Below, piece after piece: positions 36,798 to 46,759 of a stretch of DNA of 64,000 nt. The stretch is from contig NZ_CP092361.1 of NCBI RefSeq assembly GCF_022354465.1, forward strand, positions 1,736,001 through 1,800,000, written 5' to 3'. Under the pieces are notes generated by a model that had not been told where the DNA came from, did no database searches, and saw only the letters and a list, made by a program, of their open reading frames with translations. Source of the stretch: Wielerella bovis (GTDB lineage Bacteria > Pseudomonadota > Gammaproteobacteria > Burkholderiales > Neisseriaceae). How positions within the stretch are numbered: position 1 is the stretch's first letter; each line of letters starts with the position of its first letter. The position numbers and the translations under genes are program-made.

Positions 36798-37763
36798 ATG
36801 CCTAGCGTATCCGTGCGCCGTTTGTATCAAGACAATCAACAAAAGCTGCAAATGTCGTGGACAGCAGGCACGGCAGGCGGCGATAACCGCATCTCCATTG
36901 ACACCGACCGCCCCGCTTTGGCATTGGTCGGACATCTCAATTTTATCCACCACAATCAAGTACAAGTATTAGGCATCGCCGAAGTTGCCTATCTGCAAAA
37001 ACTGGAACAAGCCGAATATCCCACCAATTTGGAAGAATTATTCAATTTCCCAATGGCATTGGTGATTGTTGCCAACGATTTGCCTGTACCGCCCAATTTG
37101 CGCGATTATTGCCACACGCACAATGTGCCACTGCTCACATCTAAACTGGAAAGCCCATATTTAATGGACGTTTTGCGGATTTATTTGCAGCGCGTGCTTG
37201 CCGTTTCTACTGTCAAACATGGCGTATTTTTGGACGTATTTGAAATTGGCGTGTTGCTGATGGGCGCATCGGGTTTGGGTAAAAGCGAATTGGCTTTGGA
37301 ATTGATTTCGCGTGGACACAGCTTGGTGGCAGATGATGCAGTAGAATTGCATCGCACCGCACCCGAAGTGTTGGAAGGACGCTGCCCGCCCATGTTGCGT
37401 GATTTCTTGGAAGTACGCGGTTTGGGCGTGCTCAATATTCGGCATATTTTTGGCGAAACATCTATCCGCCCGAAAAAACAATTGAAGCTCATCATCAACC
37501 TGATGCCTGCCGATGATGATTACATGAAAACACTTGACCGCTTGTCTATCCGCACCGAAACAGAAAGTATTTTGAATGTAAAAATTCGCTCGGTAGTATT
37601 GCCTGTGGCGGCTGGGCGCAACTTGGCGGTCTTGGTGGAAGCGGCAGTACGCAATTATATTTTGCAGTTGCGTGGCAAAAACAGTACGAAAGAATTTCTG
37701 GAACGCCACCAAGCAATCATGATGAAAGATGAGGAGATAAATGATGAAGATAGTATTGATTAG
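36798..37763 (+). CDS. hprK: HPr kinase/phosphorylase
   Basis: 321 residues. Walker [13 protein letters not shown], the HprK signature [11 protein letters not shown] and the catalytic HSLVADD loop. In beta-proteobacteria it phosphorylates HPr-type proteins of a reduced PTS. AAAGGA lies 8 nt before the start; the frame upstream to 36762 is DUS (FQAAYLS). It overlaps rapZ by about 20 bp, as in Neisseria, so the two are translationally linked. Confidence 0.95.
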   Translation: MPSVSVRRLYQDNQQKLQMSWTAGTAGGDNRISIDTDRPALALVGHLNFIHHNQVQVLGIAEVAYLQKLEQAEYPTNLEELFNFPMALVIVANDLPVPPNLRDYCHTHNVPLLTSKLESPYLMDVLRIYLQRVLAVSTVKHGVFLDVFEIGVLLMGASGLGKSELALELISRGHSLVADDAVELHRTAPEVLEGRCPPMLRDFLEVRGLGVLNIRHIFGETSIRPKKQLKLIINLMPADDDYMKTLDRLSIRTETESILNVKIRSVVLPVAAGRNLAVLVEAAVRNYILQLRGKNSTKEFLERHQAIMMKDEEINDEDSID

Positions 37764-38589
37764 TGGTTTATCGGGTTCGGGAAAAACCGTTGCGCTGAAT
37801 TTATTGGAAGACAGCGGCTTTTATTGTGTAGACAATTTACCTTTGGCTTTATTGCCTGAGTTAGTATGTTTGCATGAAAAAGGCAGCCTGAAAACCAGTA
37901 AATTAGGAATTAGCATAGATGTGCGTTCCAATTTGGATATTGAAGCCGCGCAGTGCATGATTGCCAATTTACGCGCAATGGGACACGAAGTAGAAATCTT
38001 GTTTTTGGAAGCAACCGAAGAAGTATTGTTACGCCGTTTTTCCGAAACACGCCGCAGCCACCCATTGAGCCGAAAATATGAAACACTGCCTGAAAGTTTG
38101 CAGCGCGAACGTGAATGGTTGTTGCCGTTGCGTAATTTGGCGTATTGTGTGGACACGTCTAAACTCAATGCCCAACAACTGCGGCGCACGGTGGGACAAT
38201 GGTTGGGCGTAAGTCGTGATGCTTTGCTGGTGGGGATTGAATCGTTTGGTTTCAAGCATGGCGCGATGTTGAATGCCGATTTTGTGTTTGATGTGCGCTC
38301 GCTGCCCAATCCATATTATGACCCTGCGCTACGCCCGTTCAATGGCAAAGATAAACCGATTCAGGATTATTTATCGCAACAGCCATTGGTAAGCGAAATG
38401 ATTGATGACATTGAACATTTTCTACGCCGTTGGTTGCCGCGTATGCAAGATGAAAGCCGCAGTTATGTTACCGTTGGCATTGGCTGCACGGGTGGGCAAC
38501 ATCGTTCGGTGTATATTGCAGAACAATTAGGCAAACGATTGGGGGCGCAATTTCAAGTATTGGTGCGACATCGTCAATTAAATGAATAA
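37744..38589 (+). CDS. rapZ: RNase adapter protein RapZ
   Basis: 281 residues. Walker A GLSGSGKT at 7-14, Walker B-like region SIDVRS, and the C-terminal [19 protein letters not shown]. In E. coli it presents GlmZ sRNA to RNase E and senses glucosamine 6-phosphate. Two ATGs are adjacent (37741, 37744); the second has 7 nt to GAGGAG and matches the family start [11 protein letters not shown]. An internal DUS gives GSLKTS. Confidence 0.93.
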   Translation: MKIVLISGLSGSGKTVALNLLEDSGFYCVDNLPLALLPELVCLHEKGSLKTSKLGISIDVRSNLDIEAAQCMIANLRAMGHEVEILFLEATEEVLLRRFSETRRSHPLSRKYETLPESLQREREWLLPLRNLAYCVDTSKLNAQQLRRTVGQWLGVSRDALLVGIESFGFKHGAMLNADFVFDVRSLPNPYYDPALRPFNGKDKPIQDYLSQQPLVSEMIDDIEHFLRRWLPRMQDESRSYVTVGIGCTGGQHRSVYIAEQLGKRLGAQFQVLVRHRQLNE

Positions 38590-38673
38590 AACAGCGTTAT
38601 CACAAGTAATTTTGTCGTATTTTTAGATAAACAATCTATTTTCAGGCAGCCTGAAAACCCACGAGTCCACACC

Positions 38674-41208
38674 ATGACATCCCACGAAATCCTAATTCAC
38701 CACAAACAACACGCCATCGCACAATATCGTCGCAATCGCCGCCCATTCCAATTTTTCCGAGCCTACACAAACACGCTGGATACTTGGTTAAAACACATTT
38801 GGCACGAACATTTTGGCGACACATCGCCCCTATGTTTGCTCGCACTTGGTGGCTACGGGCGCAGCGAAATGTATCCGCATTCCGATATTGATTTAGCCAT
38901 TGTTTCGCCCACCGATTTAAGCGCAAATGAACAACAAAATATTGAACAATTTGTTCACATTTTGTGGGACACACAACTTGCGCCCGCCGTCAAATCAGGC
39001 AGCCTGAAAGATTTAGCTACCGCAGCACGCGAAGATTTAAGCGCAGACACCGCATTATTGGAAGCCCGTTTTATCGCAGGCAACGCCGATTTTGCCCAAC
39101 ACGCCTTACACATTTTCAGGCTGCAACGCGACACCGTTACCTTCATGGAAAGCAAATTGCTTGAAATGCAACAACGCCACGCCAAGCAACCCAGTCTGAC
39201 CCTTGAACCCAATATCAAAAATTGCATCGGCGGTTTGCGCGATTTGCACACCATCGGCTGGCTGGTACGCGCCCAAAATCTGTATCCCGATTTAAGCGCG
39301 CTCATCCAAAACCAAGTCATTACATCTACCGAAGCCCATTTATTGCGCCGCAGCCACCGCCAACTGGCGCAATTACGCATTGAATTGCATCTTGCCGCTC
39401 ATCGGGAAGAAGACCGCTTAATCTTTGATTTACAAGGCAACATTGCCGAAACAAATGGCTGGTGTCAGCCCAATAAACAGGCAGGCATTGAACGCTTGAT
39501 GCACAATTTTTATCGCGCTGCCAAAACCGTGATGCAACTGAACGGCATACTTATCCCCATGCTGCAAGGGCGCGTGTATTCGCCACTTTCACGCATTCGC
39601 CACGAAATTGATGCCGATTATTTTCAAGATGGCAATCAAATCGCTGCCTATGATTTGCAATTATTTGCAAGGCAGCCTGAAAACCTATTTCGCATTATTG
39701 AATTATGGCAAAATCACAGTAATATCAACGGTATTGCCCCAAAAACCTTACGCGCATGGTGGGCAGCATCACGCCAAATTGATGCCGCGTTTTACCAAAA
39801 TCCCACCAATCGTGCCCGTTTTCTCGGTTTTTTTCAGGCTGCATCAGGCTTAACCCATGTGATGCGTTTTCTCAATTTATACGGCGTACTCGCACGCTAT
39901 TTGCCCGAATGGCACAAAATTGTCGGCTTGCTGCAACACGATTTATTCCACATTTATCCTGTAGATGACCATATTTTAATGGTGTTGAACAACGTCCGCC
40001 GTTTGGCATTGGAAGAATACAGCCACGAATTGCCCGCCGCTTCCACGTTGATGCACGGTTTTGCCAAACCGCATATGTTGTATCTCGCCGCGCTGTTTCA
40101 TGACATCGCCAAAGGACGCAATGGCGACCATGCTGAATTGGGCGTTGCTGATGCGCTGCGTTTTGCCCACGACCACCAATTATCCGCAGACGATGCCGAC
40201 TTACTCGCATGGTTGGTGCGCGAACATTTGCTGATGTCGCAAACCGCACAAAAAGAAGACATCAACGACCCCGAAGTGGTGCAGCGTTTTTGCGAACGCG
40301 TGGGCAATCAAGAAAAACTCACCGCCTTGTATTTGCTGACCATTGCTGATATGCGCGGCACCAATCCCAAAATTTGGAATTCGTGGAAAGCACAATTATT
40401 AGAAAGCCTGTTTCAGGCTGCCTCTGCACAATTATCAGGCAGCCTGAAAAACGAAAATGATATTGCCGCACGCTATCGCCACGCACAAGAATGCCTGACC
40501 GCATTGGGTTACAAAGCACGCGATATACGCCGTTTATTCAACGCATTGGGCGAAGCCTATTTCTCGCGCCACAGCACGCCGACCATTGTGCGCCAATTAC
40601 CACAAATCGCCGCACACCCCGAACAAGCCATCGCATTAGTGCAGACCATGGAAGATAGCCACAATCTGCGCGCTTTGGTGTATATGCCCAACCGCGACCG
40701 CTTGTTTACGCGATTATGCCGCTTGTTTTCGCAACACCAGCTCAACATTGCCGCCGCGCGCGCCTTTGTTACCGCGCACGATTTTATTTTGGATAATTTC
40801 ATCATCACATTGCCCGAACACAGCAATGAAGATGACCGCAAACGCATTCAAACAACCATAGAAAACGCGCTGCAACGCTTTGTACAAGGCGATATTCCCG
40901 AATTTACTGCCAACAAAGCCCAAGCCAGTCGCCGCGCCCGTTTATTGCCGATTGCGCCGATTATCCGCATTCAACCCGATGACGAACACAAAGCGCGTTA
41001 CACGATTGAAGTGATTGCTGCCAATCGTCCCTATTTGCTTGCCGATTTAACCGAAGTGTTCGCGCGACACAATATCCGCTTGCACTACGCCAAAATCGCC
41101 ACGCTGGACGAACGCGCCGAAGACAGTTTTTTGGTGGAATGCGCCGATTTAAATCATGCTACCAAACAATTAACGGTACAAAAAGAATTATTGGCAGCGA
41201 TTGGGTAA
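38674..41208 (+). CDS. glnD: PII uridylyltransferase / uridylyl-removing enzyme
   Basis: 844 residues. Nucleotidyltransferase motif LGGYGRSEMYPHSDIDL (about 58-74), HD domain YLAALFHDIAKGRNGDHAELG, and two C-terminal ACT domains. It uridylylates and deuridylylates PII according to glutamine. Several DUS lie inside (GSLKD, ARQPENL, FFQAAS, SGSLKN), all in loops or between domains. A DUS precedes the start. A Correia-like element begins one base after the stop. Confidence 0.95.
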   Translation: MTSHEILIHHKQHAIAQYRRNRRPFQFFRAYTNTLDTWLKHIWHEHFGDTSPLCLLALGGYGRSEMYPHSDIDLAIVSPTDLSANEQQNIEQFVHILWDTQLAPAVKSGSLKDLATAAREDLSADTALLEARFIAGNADFAQHALHIFRLQRDTVTFMESKLLEMQQRHAKQPSLTLEPNIKNCIGGLRDLHTIGWLVRAQNLYPDLSALIQNQVITSTEAHLLRRSHRQLAQLRIELHLAAHREEDRLIFDLQGNIAETNGWCQPNKQAGIERLMHNFYRAAKTVMQLNGILIPMLQGRVYSPLSRIRHEIDADYFQDGNQIAAYDLQLFARQPENLFRIIELWQNHSNINGIAPKTLRAWWAASRQIDAAFYQNPTNRARFLGFFQAASGLTHVMRFLNLYGVLARYLPEWHKIVGLLQHDLFHIYPVDDHILMVLNNVRRLALEEYSHELPAASTLMHGFAKPHMLYLAALFHDIAKGRNGDHAELGVADALRFAHDHQLSADDADLLAWLVREHLLMSQTAQKEDINDPEVVQRFCERVGNQEKLTALYLLTIADMRGTNPKIWNSWKAQLLESLFQAASAQLSGSLKNENDIAARYRHAQECLTALGYKARDIRRLFNALGEAYFSRHSTPTIVRQLPQIAAHPEQAIALVQTMEDSHNLRALVYMPNRDRLFTRLCRLFSQHQLNIAAARAFVTAHDFILDNFIITLPEHSNEDDRKRIQTTIENALQRFVQGDIPEFTANKAQASRRARLLPIAPIIRIQPDDEHKARYTIEVIAANRPYLLADLTEVFARHNIRLHYAKIATLDERAEDSFLVECADLNHATKQLTVQKELLAAIG

Positions 41209-41209
41209 A

Positions 41210-41316
41210 TACAGTCGTTTCAAATTAACACAGACAAGGCGACAGCGACTGCCGTGTTACCTATAGTACATAAGGGAACTGGCAGTACTGTATTATTTTT
41301 ATTTCAAACGACTATA
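41210..41316. repeat. Correia-like element, 107 bp, AGTCGTTTCAAAT-ended form
   Basis: TACAGTCGTTTCAAATTA at the left, ATTTCAAACGACTATA at the right, usual core between. It starts directly behind glnD. Confidence 0.8.
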
Positions 41317-41394
41317 ACAAGGTAGCCTGAAACCTTTGCTAAACCTATTCAGGCTGCCTTACAATACACGACAATTTTTTTGAAGTTACCACTA

Positions 41395-41525
41395 ACCTGT
41401 TCCCTCCCCCGTCTCCAACAGGGGAGGGCTAGGGTGGGAGAAAATCTGAGGGAAAAATAAATATTGTTGTAAATCAACGAACCACCACCCTAACCCTCCC
41501 CTGCCAGACGTGAGAGGGAACAAGT
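41395..41525. repeat. G/C-rich inverted repeat (131 bp)
   Basis: Outer arms ACCTGTTCCCTC and GAGGGAACAAGT, inner arms CAGGGGAGGGCTAGGGTGG and CCACCCTAACCCTCCCCTG (one G-T type mismatch). The GGGAGGGYTAGGGTGGG motif is common as a REP-like sequence in Neisseria relatives. It could form a long cruciform or RNA hairpin. Confidence 0.75.
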
Positions 41526-41576
41526 TTCAGGCAACCCAAAGTTTTTGTCGTGTACTGTAAGGCTGCCTGAAAATTC

Positions 41577-41663
41577 GTAGATTGAATACTCACATATGAC
41601 AGTTTTTTAATAAAAACAAATATTTACCAAATATAAAATATTGGATTCAAGAATCCGACCTAC
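41577..41663. repeat. GTAGGT inverted-repeat element, 87 bp
   Basis: GTAGATTGAATACTCACATATG at left; the right end read on the minus strand is GTAGGTCGGATTCTTGAATC. AT-rich interior. Confidence 0.6.
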
Positions 41664-41700
41664 CGTTTGGTTTTTGCAAAGATTTCAGCTTAAAAATAAA

Positions 41701-41733
41701 GGCTAATGACACGATACTACACAGTCATTAGCC
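41701..41733. repeat. AGGGGCTAAT-family hairpin
   Basis: GGCTAATGAC and GTCATTAGCC form a 10-bp stem. Related hairpins are the fnr terminator (10980) and the dsbC terminator (49081). Confidence 0.6.
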
Positions 41734-41749
41734 CCTAATCCCAAGTTTG

Positions 41750-41850
41750 TATAGTCGTTTCAAATAGTACAGTGTTGCCAATGCCCTTATGTACTACTCG
41801 TACACGGCGGGCGTTGTCGCCTTGTCCTATTTTTATTTGAAACGACTATA
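41750..41850. repeat. Correia-like element, 101 bp, AGTCGTTTCAAAT-ended form
   Basis: TATAGTCGTTTCAAATA at left and TATTTGAAACGACTATA at right, in the opposite orientation to the copy at 41210. Confidence 0.85.
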
Positions 41851-41905
41851 AATAAACTTTCAGGCTGCATTTTGTATTTTTCACAAAATGCAGCCTGAAA
41901 ACAAT

Positions 41906-43123
41906 TTATCGTTCACGCAAAGCCTGTTTCAAGCGCGTAATCGGTTTAACTAAATAATTAAACACCGTTTTTTCGCCCGTTTTCACGTCCACTGTCGCCA
42001 CCATACCAGGGATAATCTCCATCGGTTTACCATTTTTATCCGTAATCGCATTGCCGTCCGTTTCCACCAAAATGCGATAATATTGCTGATTTTGGTCTAA
42101 TTTCAATTCATCAGCACGCTTTTGATTGCTCAAAGTATCGGGCGAAATCAACGTAACCTTACCATTCAAGCCGCCATAAATTGCATAATCATACGCACTG
42201 ATTTTCACCACCGCATCCAACCCAGGGCGCATAAACGCCACATCTTGCGGACGAATATACGCTTCTACCAACAATTTATCGTCCAGCGGCACAATCTCCA
42301 AAATATCCTGCCCCGCCTGCACCACGCCGCCTACCGTATTGATTTGAATATTTTTGACCACACCACGCAAAGGCGCACGAATTTCGCTGCGTTCCACAGG
42401 GTCAGCACGCATCGCTGTATTTTCACGCGCCTGTGCCAACTCTGCTTCAATTTTTACTAATTCATTATTGGCTTCCGCTGCATAATGATTTTGTTTTTCA
42501 CTGATTTGCAAAGATAAATTTGCTGATTCACGTTTCATACGCAACAATTCCACTTCGCTCATCACACCTTGCGCTACCATTGGCGAAGTGATTGCGATTT
42601 CTTGGTCCAGATTACGCTTACTTTCACGCAAACCAGCCACCGTATCCGTCATTGCACGGCGACGCGCTTGAAATGCTGCCGTTTCACGTTGGCGTAAATC
42701 GGCAGGAATATGCTCAGCAAACGTCAAATTTGTGCCATACGCTTCCGCTTTCAAACGCGCAATCATCGCTTCCAAATTGACTACTTTAGCTTCACTTTCG
42801 CGCAGAATTGCCGAAGAACGGGTATCGTCCAATTTCAACAACACTTGCCCTTTTTCCACCACATCGCCTTCTTTCACTTTCATTTCGGCAATGGTTCCTG
42901 GGTCAAGACTTTGTACAATTTGTTCGCGGCTGGACGGAATCACGCTGCCTTGTCCGCGCGTTACTTCTTCCACTGTGCTGAAATATGCCCACGAAACAAA
43001 TGCAATCATCAACAAAAACAAAATTACCACAACGGAAAACAAACCGCGATGTTTTTCTGTTTGCAATGCAGCATTTAAATCATTAATTAAATGTAAATCG
43101 GATTGAGAAATTTTATCGGACAT
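41906..43123 (-). CDS. HlyD-family type I secretion adaptor (membrane fusion protein)
   Basis: 405 residues. One membrane anchor near 28-48, lipoyl-like halves (GTIAEMKVKEGDVVEKGQVLLKLDD and SEIRAPLRGVVKNIQINTVGGVVQAGQDILEIVP), a coiled-coil hairpin about 120-220, and the C-terminal signature MEIIPGMVATVDVKTGEKTVFNYLVKPI found in RTX-type adaptors. It should link an ABC exporter to a TolC-like pore. No ABC transporter, TolC or RTX substrate is in the window, so this copy is isolated. Confidence 0.88.
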   Translation of the reverse strand: MSDKISQSDLHLINDLNAALQTEKHRGLFSVVVILFLLMIAFVSWAYFSTVEEVTRGQGSVIPSSREQIVQSLDPGTIAEMKVKEGDVVEKGQVLLKLDDTRSSAILRESEAKVVNLEAMIARLKAEAYGTNLTFAEHIPADLRQRETAAFQARRRAMTDTVAGLRESKRNLDQEIAITSPMVAQGVMSEVELLRMKRESANLSLQISEKQNHYAAEANNELVKIEAELAQARENTAMRADPVERSEIRAPLRGVVKNIQINTVGGVVQAGQDILEIVPLDDKLLVEAYIRPQDVAFMRPGLDAVVKISAYDYAIYGGLNGKVTLISPDTLSNQKRADELKLDQNQQYYRILVETDGNAITDKNGKPMEIIPGMVATVDVKTGEKTVFNYLVKPITRLKQALRER

Positions 43124-43136
43124 GATTTTTCCATAT

Positions 43137-43184
43137 AAAAAGGCAGCCTGAAAATGTGATTATACTGTTTTCAGGCTGCCTTTT
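43137..43184 (-). terminator. DUS-pair hairpin behind the TetR-type gene
   Basis: AAAAGGCAGCCTGAAAA and TTTTCAGGCTGCCTTTT form a 17-bp stem just after the stop at 43191 and upstream of the HlyD gene, so the two genes may be separately transcribed. Confidence 0.65.
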
Positions 43185-43190
43185 GTGCTT

Positions 43191-43841
43191 TTAAGATGCT
43201 TCTTCTAACAAACACATTTGCTCATCAAATTCTGCAATGTATTTTTCCGTGAGATGTGGACGCAGTAAACTTAATGTACGATACACGCCACGCGCTTTGA
43301 TTTTTTTCGCAGGACTGTCTGCCCCATATAATGAAATGTCAAAATCAAACCAATATTTGCTAACCAGCCATAAATTAATGGTTAAATTGCGAATCCCCAC
43401 TTCATCAATGTGAATAATATCTTGTTCCTTCAATCTACCAATTAACTCAATCGCAAGTGGCGAAAACTGTTCATGCGTAAACTCATTGTGCTTGCCCAGC
43501 AATTCTCGGTTACGCGTCAGCAACCCATTGACATCGCTGAATAAAAACCGATATTGCCACAAAATATCATAAATCCCTGCAAAATATTTCACGATTTCAA
43601 TGATATTGTTTGGGTGCTCTATTTCATGCAAATACGTCATCATTTCGTGGCTGTATCGTTTGAACAGTTGCACGATGATTTCATCTTTGTTGGAAAAGTG
43701 ATAGTACAAATTACCAGGACTAATGCCAAGATGATTGGCAATATGATTGGTACTAATGTTGCGCTCGCCTTGTTCATTGAATAATTGTAAGCTGGCATCA
43801 ACAATGCGATTATAAGTACTTGGACGTGATTCTTTGCTCAT
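43191..43841 (-). CDS. TetR/AcrR-family transcription regulator
   Basis: 216 residues from MSKESRPSTYNRIVDASLQLFNEQG. N-terminal HTH with RNISTNHIANHLGISPGNLYYHFSNKDEII, the standard TetR DNA-binding fold. The ligand domain resembles the TetR_C-like group often regulating membrane or lipid genes, without a recognisable ligand. Its closest downstream neighbour is the HlyD gene, a possible target (inference). Confidence 0.85.
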   Translation of the reverse strand: MSKESRPSTYNRIVDASLQLFNEQGERNISTNHIANHLGISPGNLYYHFSNKDEIIVQLFKRYSHEMMTYLHEIEHPNNIIEIVKYFAGIYDILWQYRFLFSDVNGLLTRNRELLGKHNEFTHEQFSPLAIELIGRLKEQDIIHIDEVGIRNLTINLWLVSKYWFDFDISLYGADSPAKKIKARGVYRTLSLLRPHLTEKYIAEFDEQMCLLEEAS

Positions 43842-44040
43842 TATATTAGTTTGGATAATCAAAAAATTTAATTAATGGAATTATAATATGTTTTCAGGCT
43901 GCCTGAAATACAACAAATCAATTTTTTTATAAATAAAAATGAATATTTATTTCATACGAAAGGCAGCCTGAAACTTGTTTTTGCGCGATAAAATCGCTAA
44001 ACTTCCATTTTTGACTACATCGTACTACAAGGATGCAATC

Positions 44041-45012
44041 ATGACTACGTTTTCTGAATATTTACACCAGCATGGTGCAGAGCATCAATTAGAACCTGCG
44101 CTGTTGGATACCGTTCAAGCCATTGTTTCTGCATGTCAAACCATTAGCCGCAATGTGCGATTAGGCGCATTATCGGGCGTATTGGGCGAAGCGGGTACAG
44201 GCAATATACAAGGTGAAGCACAGAAAAAATTGGATGTGATTGCCAATCAAATTTTGATTGATACCTTGCGAAATAATCCAAATGTCGCAGGTTTGGCGAG
44301 CGAGGAAGAAGATGATTTTGTTGCAGCAAATGAACAGGGCGGTTATTTGGTGTTGTTTGACCCATTAGACGGTTCATCCAATATTGATGTCAATATTTCC
44401 ATTGGTACGATTTTTTCGGTGTTGGTAAAACCTTCAGGCAGCCTGAAAACAGAAAGTTTTTTGCAAAAAGGGCGCGACCAAGTGGCTGCAGGTTATGTGT
44501 TATACGGCGTACAAACTTTGCTGGTGCTGACGTTTAAACATGGCGTGTCAGTATTTACTTTGAACGAAAGTGGCGAATTTGTACAAACGCATACCGCGCC
44601 ACAAATCCCTGAATCTACTGAAGAATTCGCGATTAATATGTCTAACCAACGCCATTGGGAGCAGCCTGTCCAACAATATATTGCGGAATTATTAGCGGGC
44701 AAAGAAGGGATTCGCGGCAAAAATTACAATATGCGCTGGGTGGCGAGTATGGTGGCAGAAGTGCATCGTATTTTGATGCGTGGCGGTGTGTTTATGTATC
44801 CGAAAGATAACCGCGACCCCAGCAAAGCAGGTAAATTGCGTTTGATGTACGAAGCCAATCCTTTGGGTTTGGTAGTGGAGCAAGCGGGTGGTAAAATCAC
44901 TAATGCGCGTGAAAATATGTTGGATATTCAACCTGTTGGTTTGCATCAGCGTGTAGCAGTGGTATTGGGTTGTGCGGAAGAAGTGGAAACGGTGTGTCAA
45001 TATCATTTATGA
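44041..45012 (+). CDS. fbp: Fructose-1,6-bisphosphatase class I
   Basis: 323 residues. ASEEEDDF with the metal-binding acidic pair, [22 protein letters not shown] (the class I signature), [17 protein letters not shown]. It performs the gluconeogenic step. The start at [10 protein letters not shown] (44041) fits the family; the frame before it overlaps a DUS and promoter region. A DUS encodes GSLKT in the variable loop. A DUS-pair terminator follows. Confidence 0.95.
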   Translation: MTTFSEYLHQHGAEHQLEPALLDTVQAIVSACQTISRNVRLGALSGVLGEAGTGNIQGEAQKKLDVIANQILIDTLRNNPNVAGLASEEEDDFVAANEQGGYLVLFDPLDGSSNIDVNISIGTIFSVLVKPSGSLKTESFLQKGRDQVAAGYVLYGVQTLLVLTFKHGVSVFTLNESGEFVQTHTAPQIPESTEEFAINMSNQRHWEQPVQQYIAELLAGKEGIRGKNYNMRWVASMVAEVHRILMRGGVFMYPKDNRDPSKAGKLRLMYEANPLGLVVEQAGGKITNARENMLDIQPVGLHQRVAVVLGCAEEVETVCQYHL

Positions 45013-45015
45013 TAC

Positions 45016-45052
45016 AAAAGGCAGCCTGAAAATATTTCAGGACTGCCTTTTT
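45016..45052 (+). terminator. DUS-pair hairpin behind fbp
   Basis: AAAAGGCAGCCTGAAA and TTTCAGGACTGCCTTTTT inverted, with one extra base in the right DUS, followed by T residues. Confidence 0.7.
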
Positions 45053-45076
45053 ATATGATTATCAATAACTTAATCT

Positions 45077-45184
45077 TATAGCGGATTCAATTTAAATCTA
45101 GAAAAGATGACAGCGACCCACCTTGTACATCTGGTACATAAGGGAACTGGCGACACTGTTTTGGTTTAAATTGAATTCACTATG
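45077..45184. repeat. Correia-like element, 108 bp, CAATTTAAA-ended form
   Basis: TATAGCGGATTCAATTTAAA at the left, TTTAAATTGAATTCACTAT at the right with the last base changed. The core is more diverged than in other copies. Confidence 0.75.
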
Positions 45185-45188
45185 AAAC

Positions 45189-45229
45189 AAATATTTACCT
45201 AGTTAAGAAACTGCAAGAATCCGACTTAC
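45189..45229. repeat. Right half of a GTAGGT-type element
   Basis: AATATTTACC ... CAAGAATCCGACTTAC matches the right half of the copy at 41577. The left half is missing; a Correia-like element lies where it would be. Confidence 0.45.
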
Positions 45230-45261
45230 AGTTTCAGGTTCTGCAAAGGTTTCAGGCTGCC

Positions 45262-46668
45262 TTACAATTTAGCTGCCACATCACGCAATGCAGTACGCAA
45301 ACCTTCTTCAATTACAGGATGATAGAACGGCATATCCAACATTTGTGGCACGGTCATTTTTTGCTGATGCGACCATGCTAACAAATGTGCAATGTGTTCA
45401 GCGGCAGGGCCAATCGCCTCCGCACCCAAGAACACGCCTGTATTTTTGTCAGCATATACACGCATATGACCTTTATTTACCAACATCACACGGCTACGAC
45501 CTTGATTTTTGAATGATACTTCACCAATCACAACATCAGACTCAAACTTGTCGCCATACTGCTCTTTTAAGTTAGCATAACGCGCACCTACGGCTGTAAT
45601 TTGCGGATTGGTAAACACCACACCAATCATACTGCGACGCAAACCTTTGGTAATATTAGGATATTGCCCTGCATTCACACCTGCAATCTTGCCTTGGTCA
45701 GAAGCTTCATGCAACAAAGGCAGTTGATTAGACGCATCACCTGCAATAAAAATATGTGGAATAGAAGTTTGCATGGTATATGGGTCAGCAACTGGCACGC
45801 CACGAGCATCTTTTTCAATATTAATGTTTTCCAAGCCAATATTATCCACGTTAGGACGGCGACCTGTCGCTGCCAACATATAATCTGCCACAAAGACACC
45901 ACTTTCACCATCTTGCGACCATTTGACTTCCACTTTGCCGTCCGCATTCAATGCCACTTCGGTTTTCGCATCCAAGTGCATCACCAATTCTTCGCCCAAT
46001 ACTTCAATAGCGGCATTGCGTACAACAGGGTCTGAAATACCACCAATCAAACCACCCAAACCAAACATTTCTACACGTACACCCAAACGTGCCAATGCTT
46101 GACCCAATTCCAAACCAATCACACCAGGCCCAAACACCGCCACACTTTCAGGCAGCGTATCCCAAGAGAATACGTCATCATTAACCAATAATTTATCGCC
46201 CAACACTTCCCATTGTGGGAAAATCACAGGACGTGAGCCTGTCGCAATTACGATACGGTCAGCTTTGATTTGTGTATGGTCGTCAATTTGAATGGTATGT
46301 TCATCAATAAATTTTGCCGCACCCATAATGCGTTTATCAGCATCCCACTCTTCCACATCACTAACTACGAAACCAACAAAACGGTCGCGTTCGGATTTCA
46401 CGCGGTTCATCACTTCCACGCCATTCACTTGAATAGACGATTTGTCCAAATGTACGCCAAATGGGTCGGTATGCAAAGCATGATGACGCGCTTCTGCTGC
46501 GGCAATCAATAATTTTGATGGCATACAACCAACACGCGCACACGTTGTGCCAAAAACATGGCTTTCAATTAAATATGCATTTTTGGTGTGCAACAACGCA
46601 TTGCGATAAGCACCCATACCTGCTGTGCCACCACCAATAACAACCACATCTGCATTAATTTGTTTCAT
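45262..46668 (-). CDS. Dihydrolipoyl dehydrogenase-type flavoprotein
   Basis: 468 residues. FAD motif VVVIGGGTAGMGAYRNA, redox-active disulfide GTTCARVGCMPSKLL (C-x4-C), NAD motif VAVFGPGVIGLELGQAL, and C-terminal HMRVYADKNTGVFLGAEAIGPAAEHIAHLLAWSHQQ with the catalytic His-x4-Glu near the end (HPVIEEGL). It is not next to 2-oxoacid dehydrogenase genes. Upstream on the same strand lies the Prx5-glutaredoxin gene, the same neighbour pair as I recall in Neisseria, suggesting a role in thiol redox supply. Start at MKQINADVVV has GGAAAAA upstream. Confidence 0.88.
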   Translation of the reverse strand: MKQINADVVVIGGGTAGMGAYRNALLHTKNAYLIESHVFGTTCARVGCMPSKLLIAAAEARHHALHTDPFGVHLDKSSIQVNGVEVMNRVKSERDRFVGFVVSDVEEWDADKRIMGAAKFIDEHTIQIDDHTQIKADRIVIATGSRPVIFPQWEVLGDKLLVNDDVFSWDTLPESVAVFGPGVIGLELGQALARLGVRVEMFGLGGLIGGISDPVVRNAAIEVLGEELVMHLDAKTEVALNADGKVEVKWSQDGESGVFVADYMLAATGRRPNVDNIGLENINIEKDARGVPVADPYTMQTSIPHIFIAGDASNQLPLLHEASDQGKIAGVNAGQYPNITKGLRRSMIGVVFTNPQITAVGARYANLKEQYGDKFESDVVIGEVSFKNQGRSRVMLVNKGHMRVYADKNTGVFLGAEAIGPAAEHIAHLLAWSHQQKMTVPQMLDMPFYHPVIEEGLRTALRDVAAKL

Positions 46669-46759
46669 GATTTTTCCTTTCAATATGTTTATCAAGTGAT
46701 GCTATTATTAAGCAGAATAAAAGATTTGTGTATTAAATAATTAAATGTGTGATATTGCG

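Larger units (their letters stand above)
41209..41905. other. Gene-free repeat island between glnD and the HlyD gene
   Basis: 697 bp with no coding capacity. In order: Correia-like element, DUS pair, G/C-rich inverted repeat, GTAGGT element, an AGGGGCTAAT-type hairpin, a second Correia-like element and a DUS pair. It is the densest concentration of repeats in the window. Confidence 0.8.

Noticed and set aside
41210..41850. Two opposite Correia-like copies as ends of one composite transposon
   Set aside because: The DNA between them holds no gene and consists of other repeats, so a composite element is not supported.
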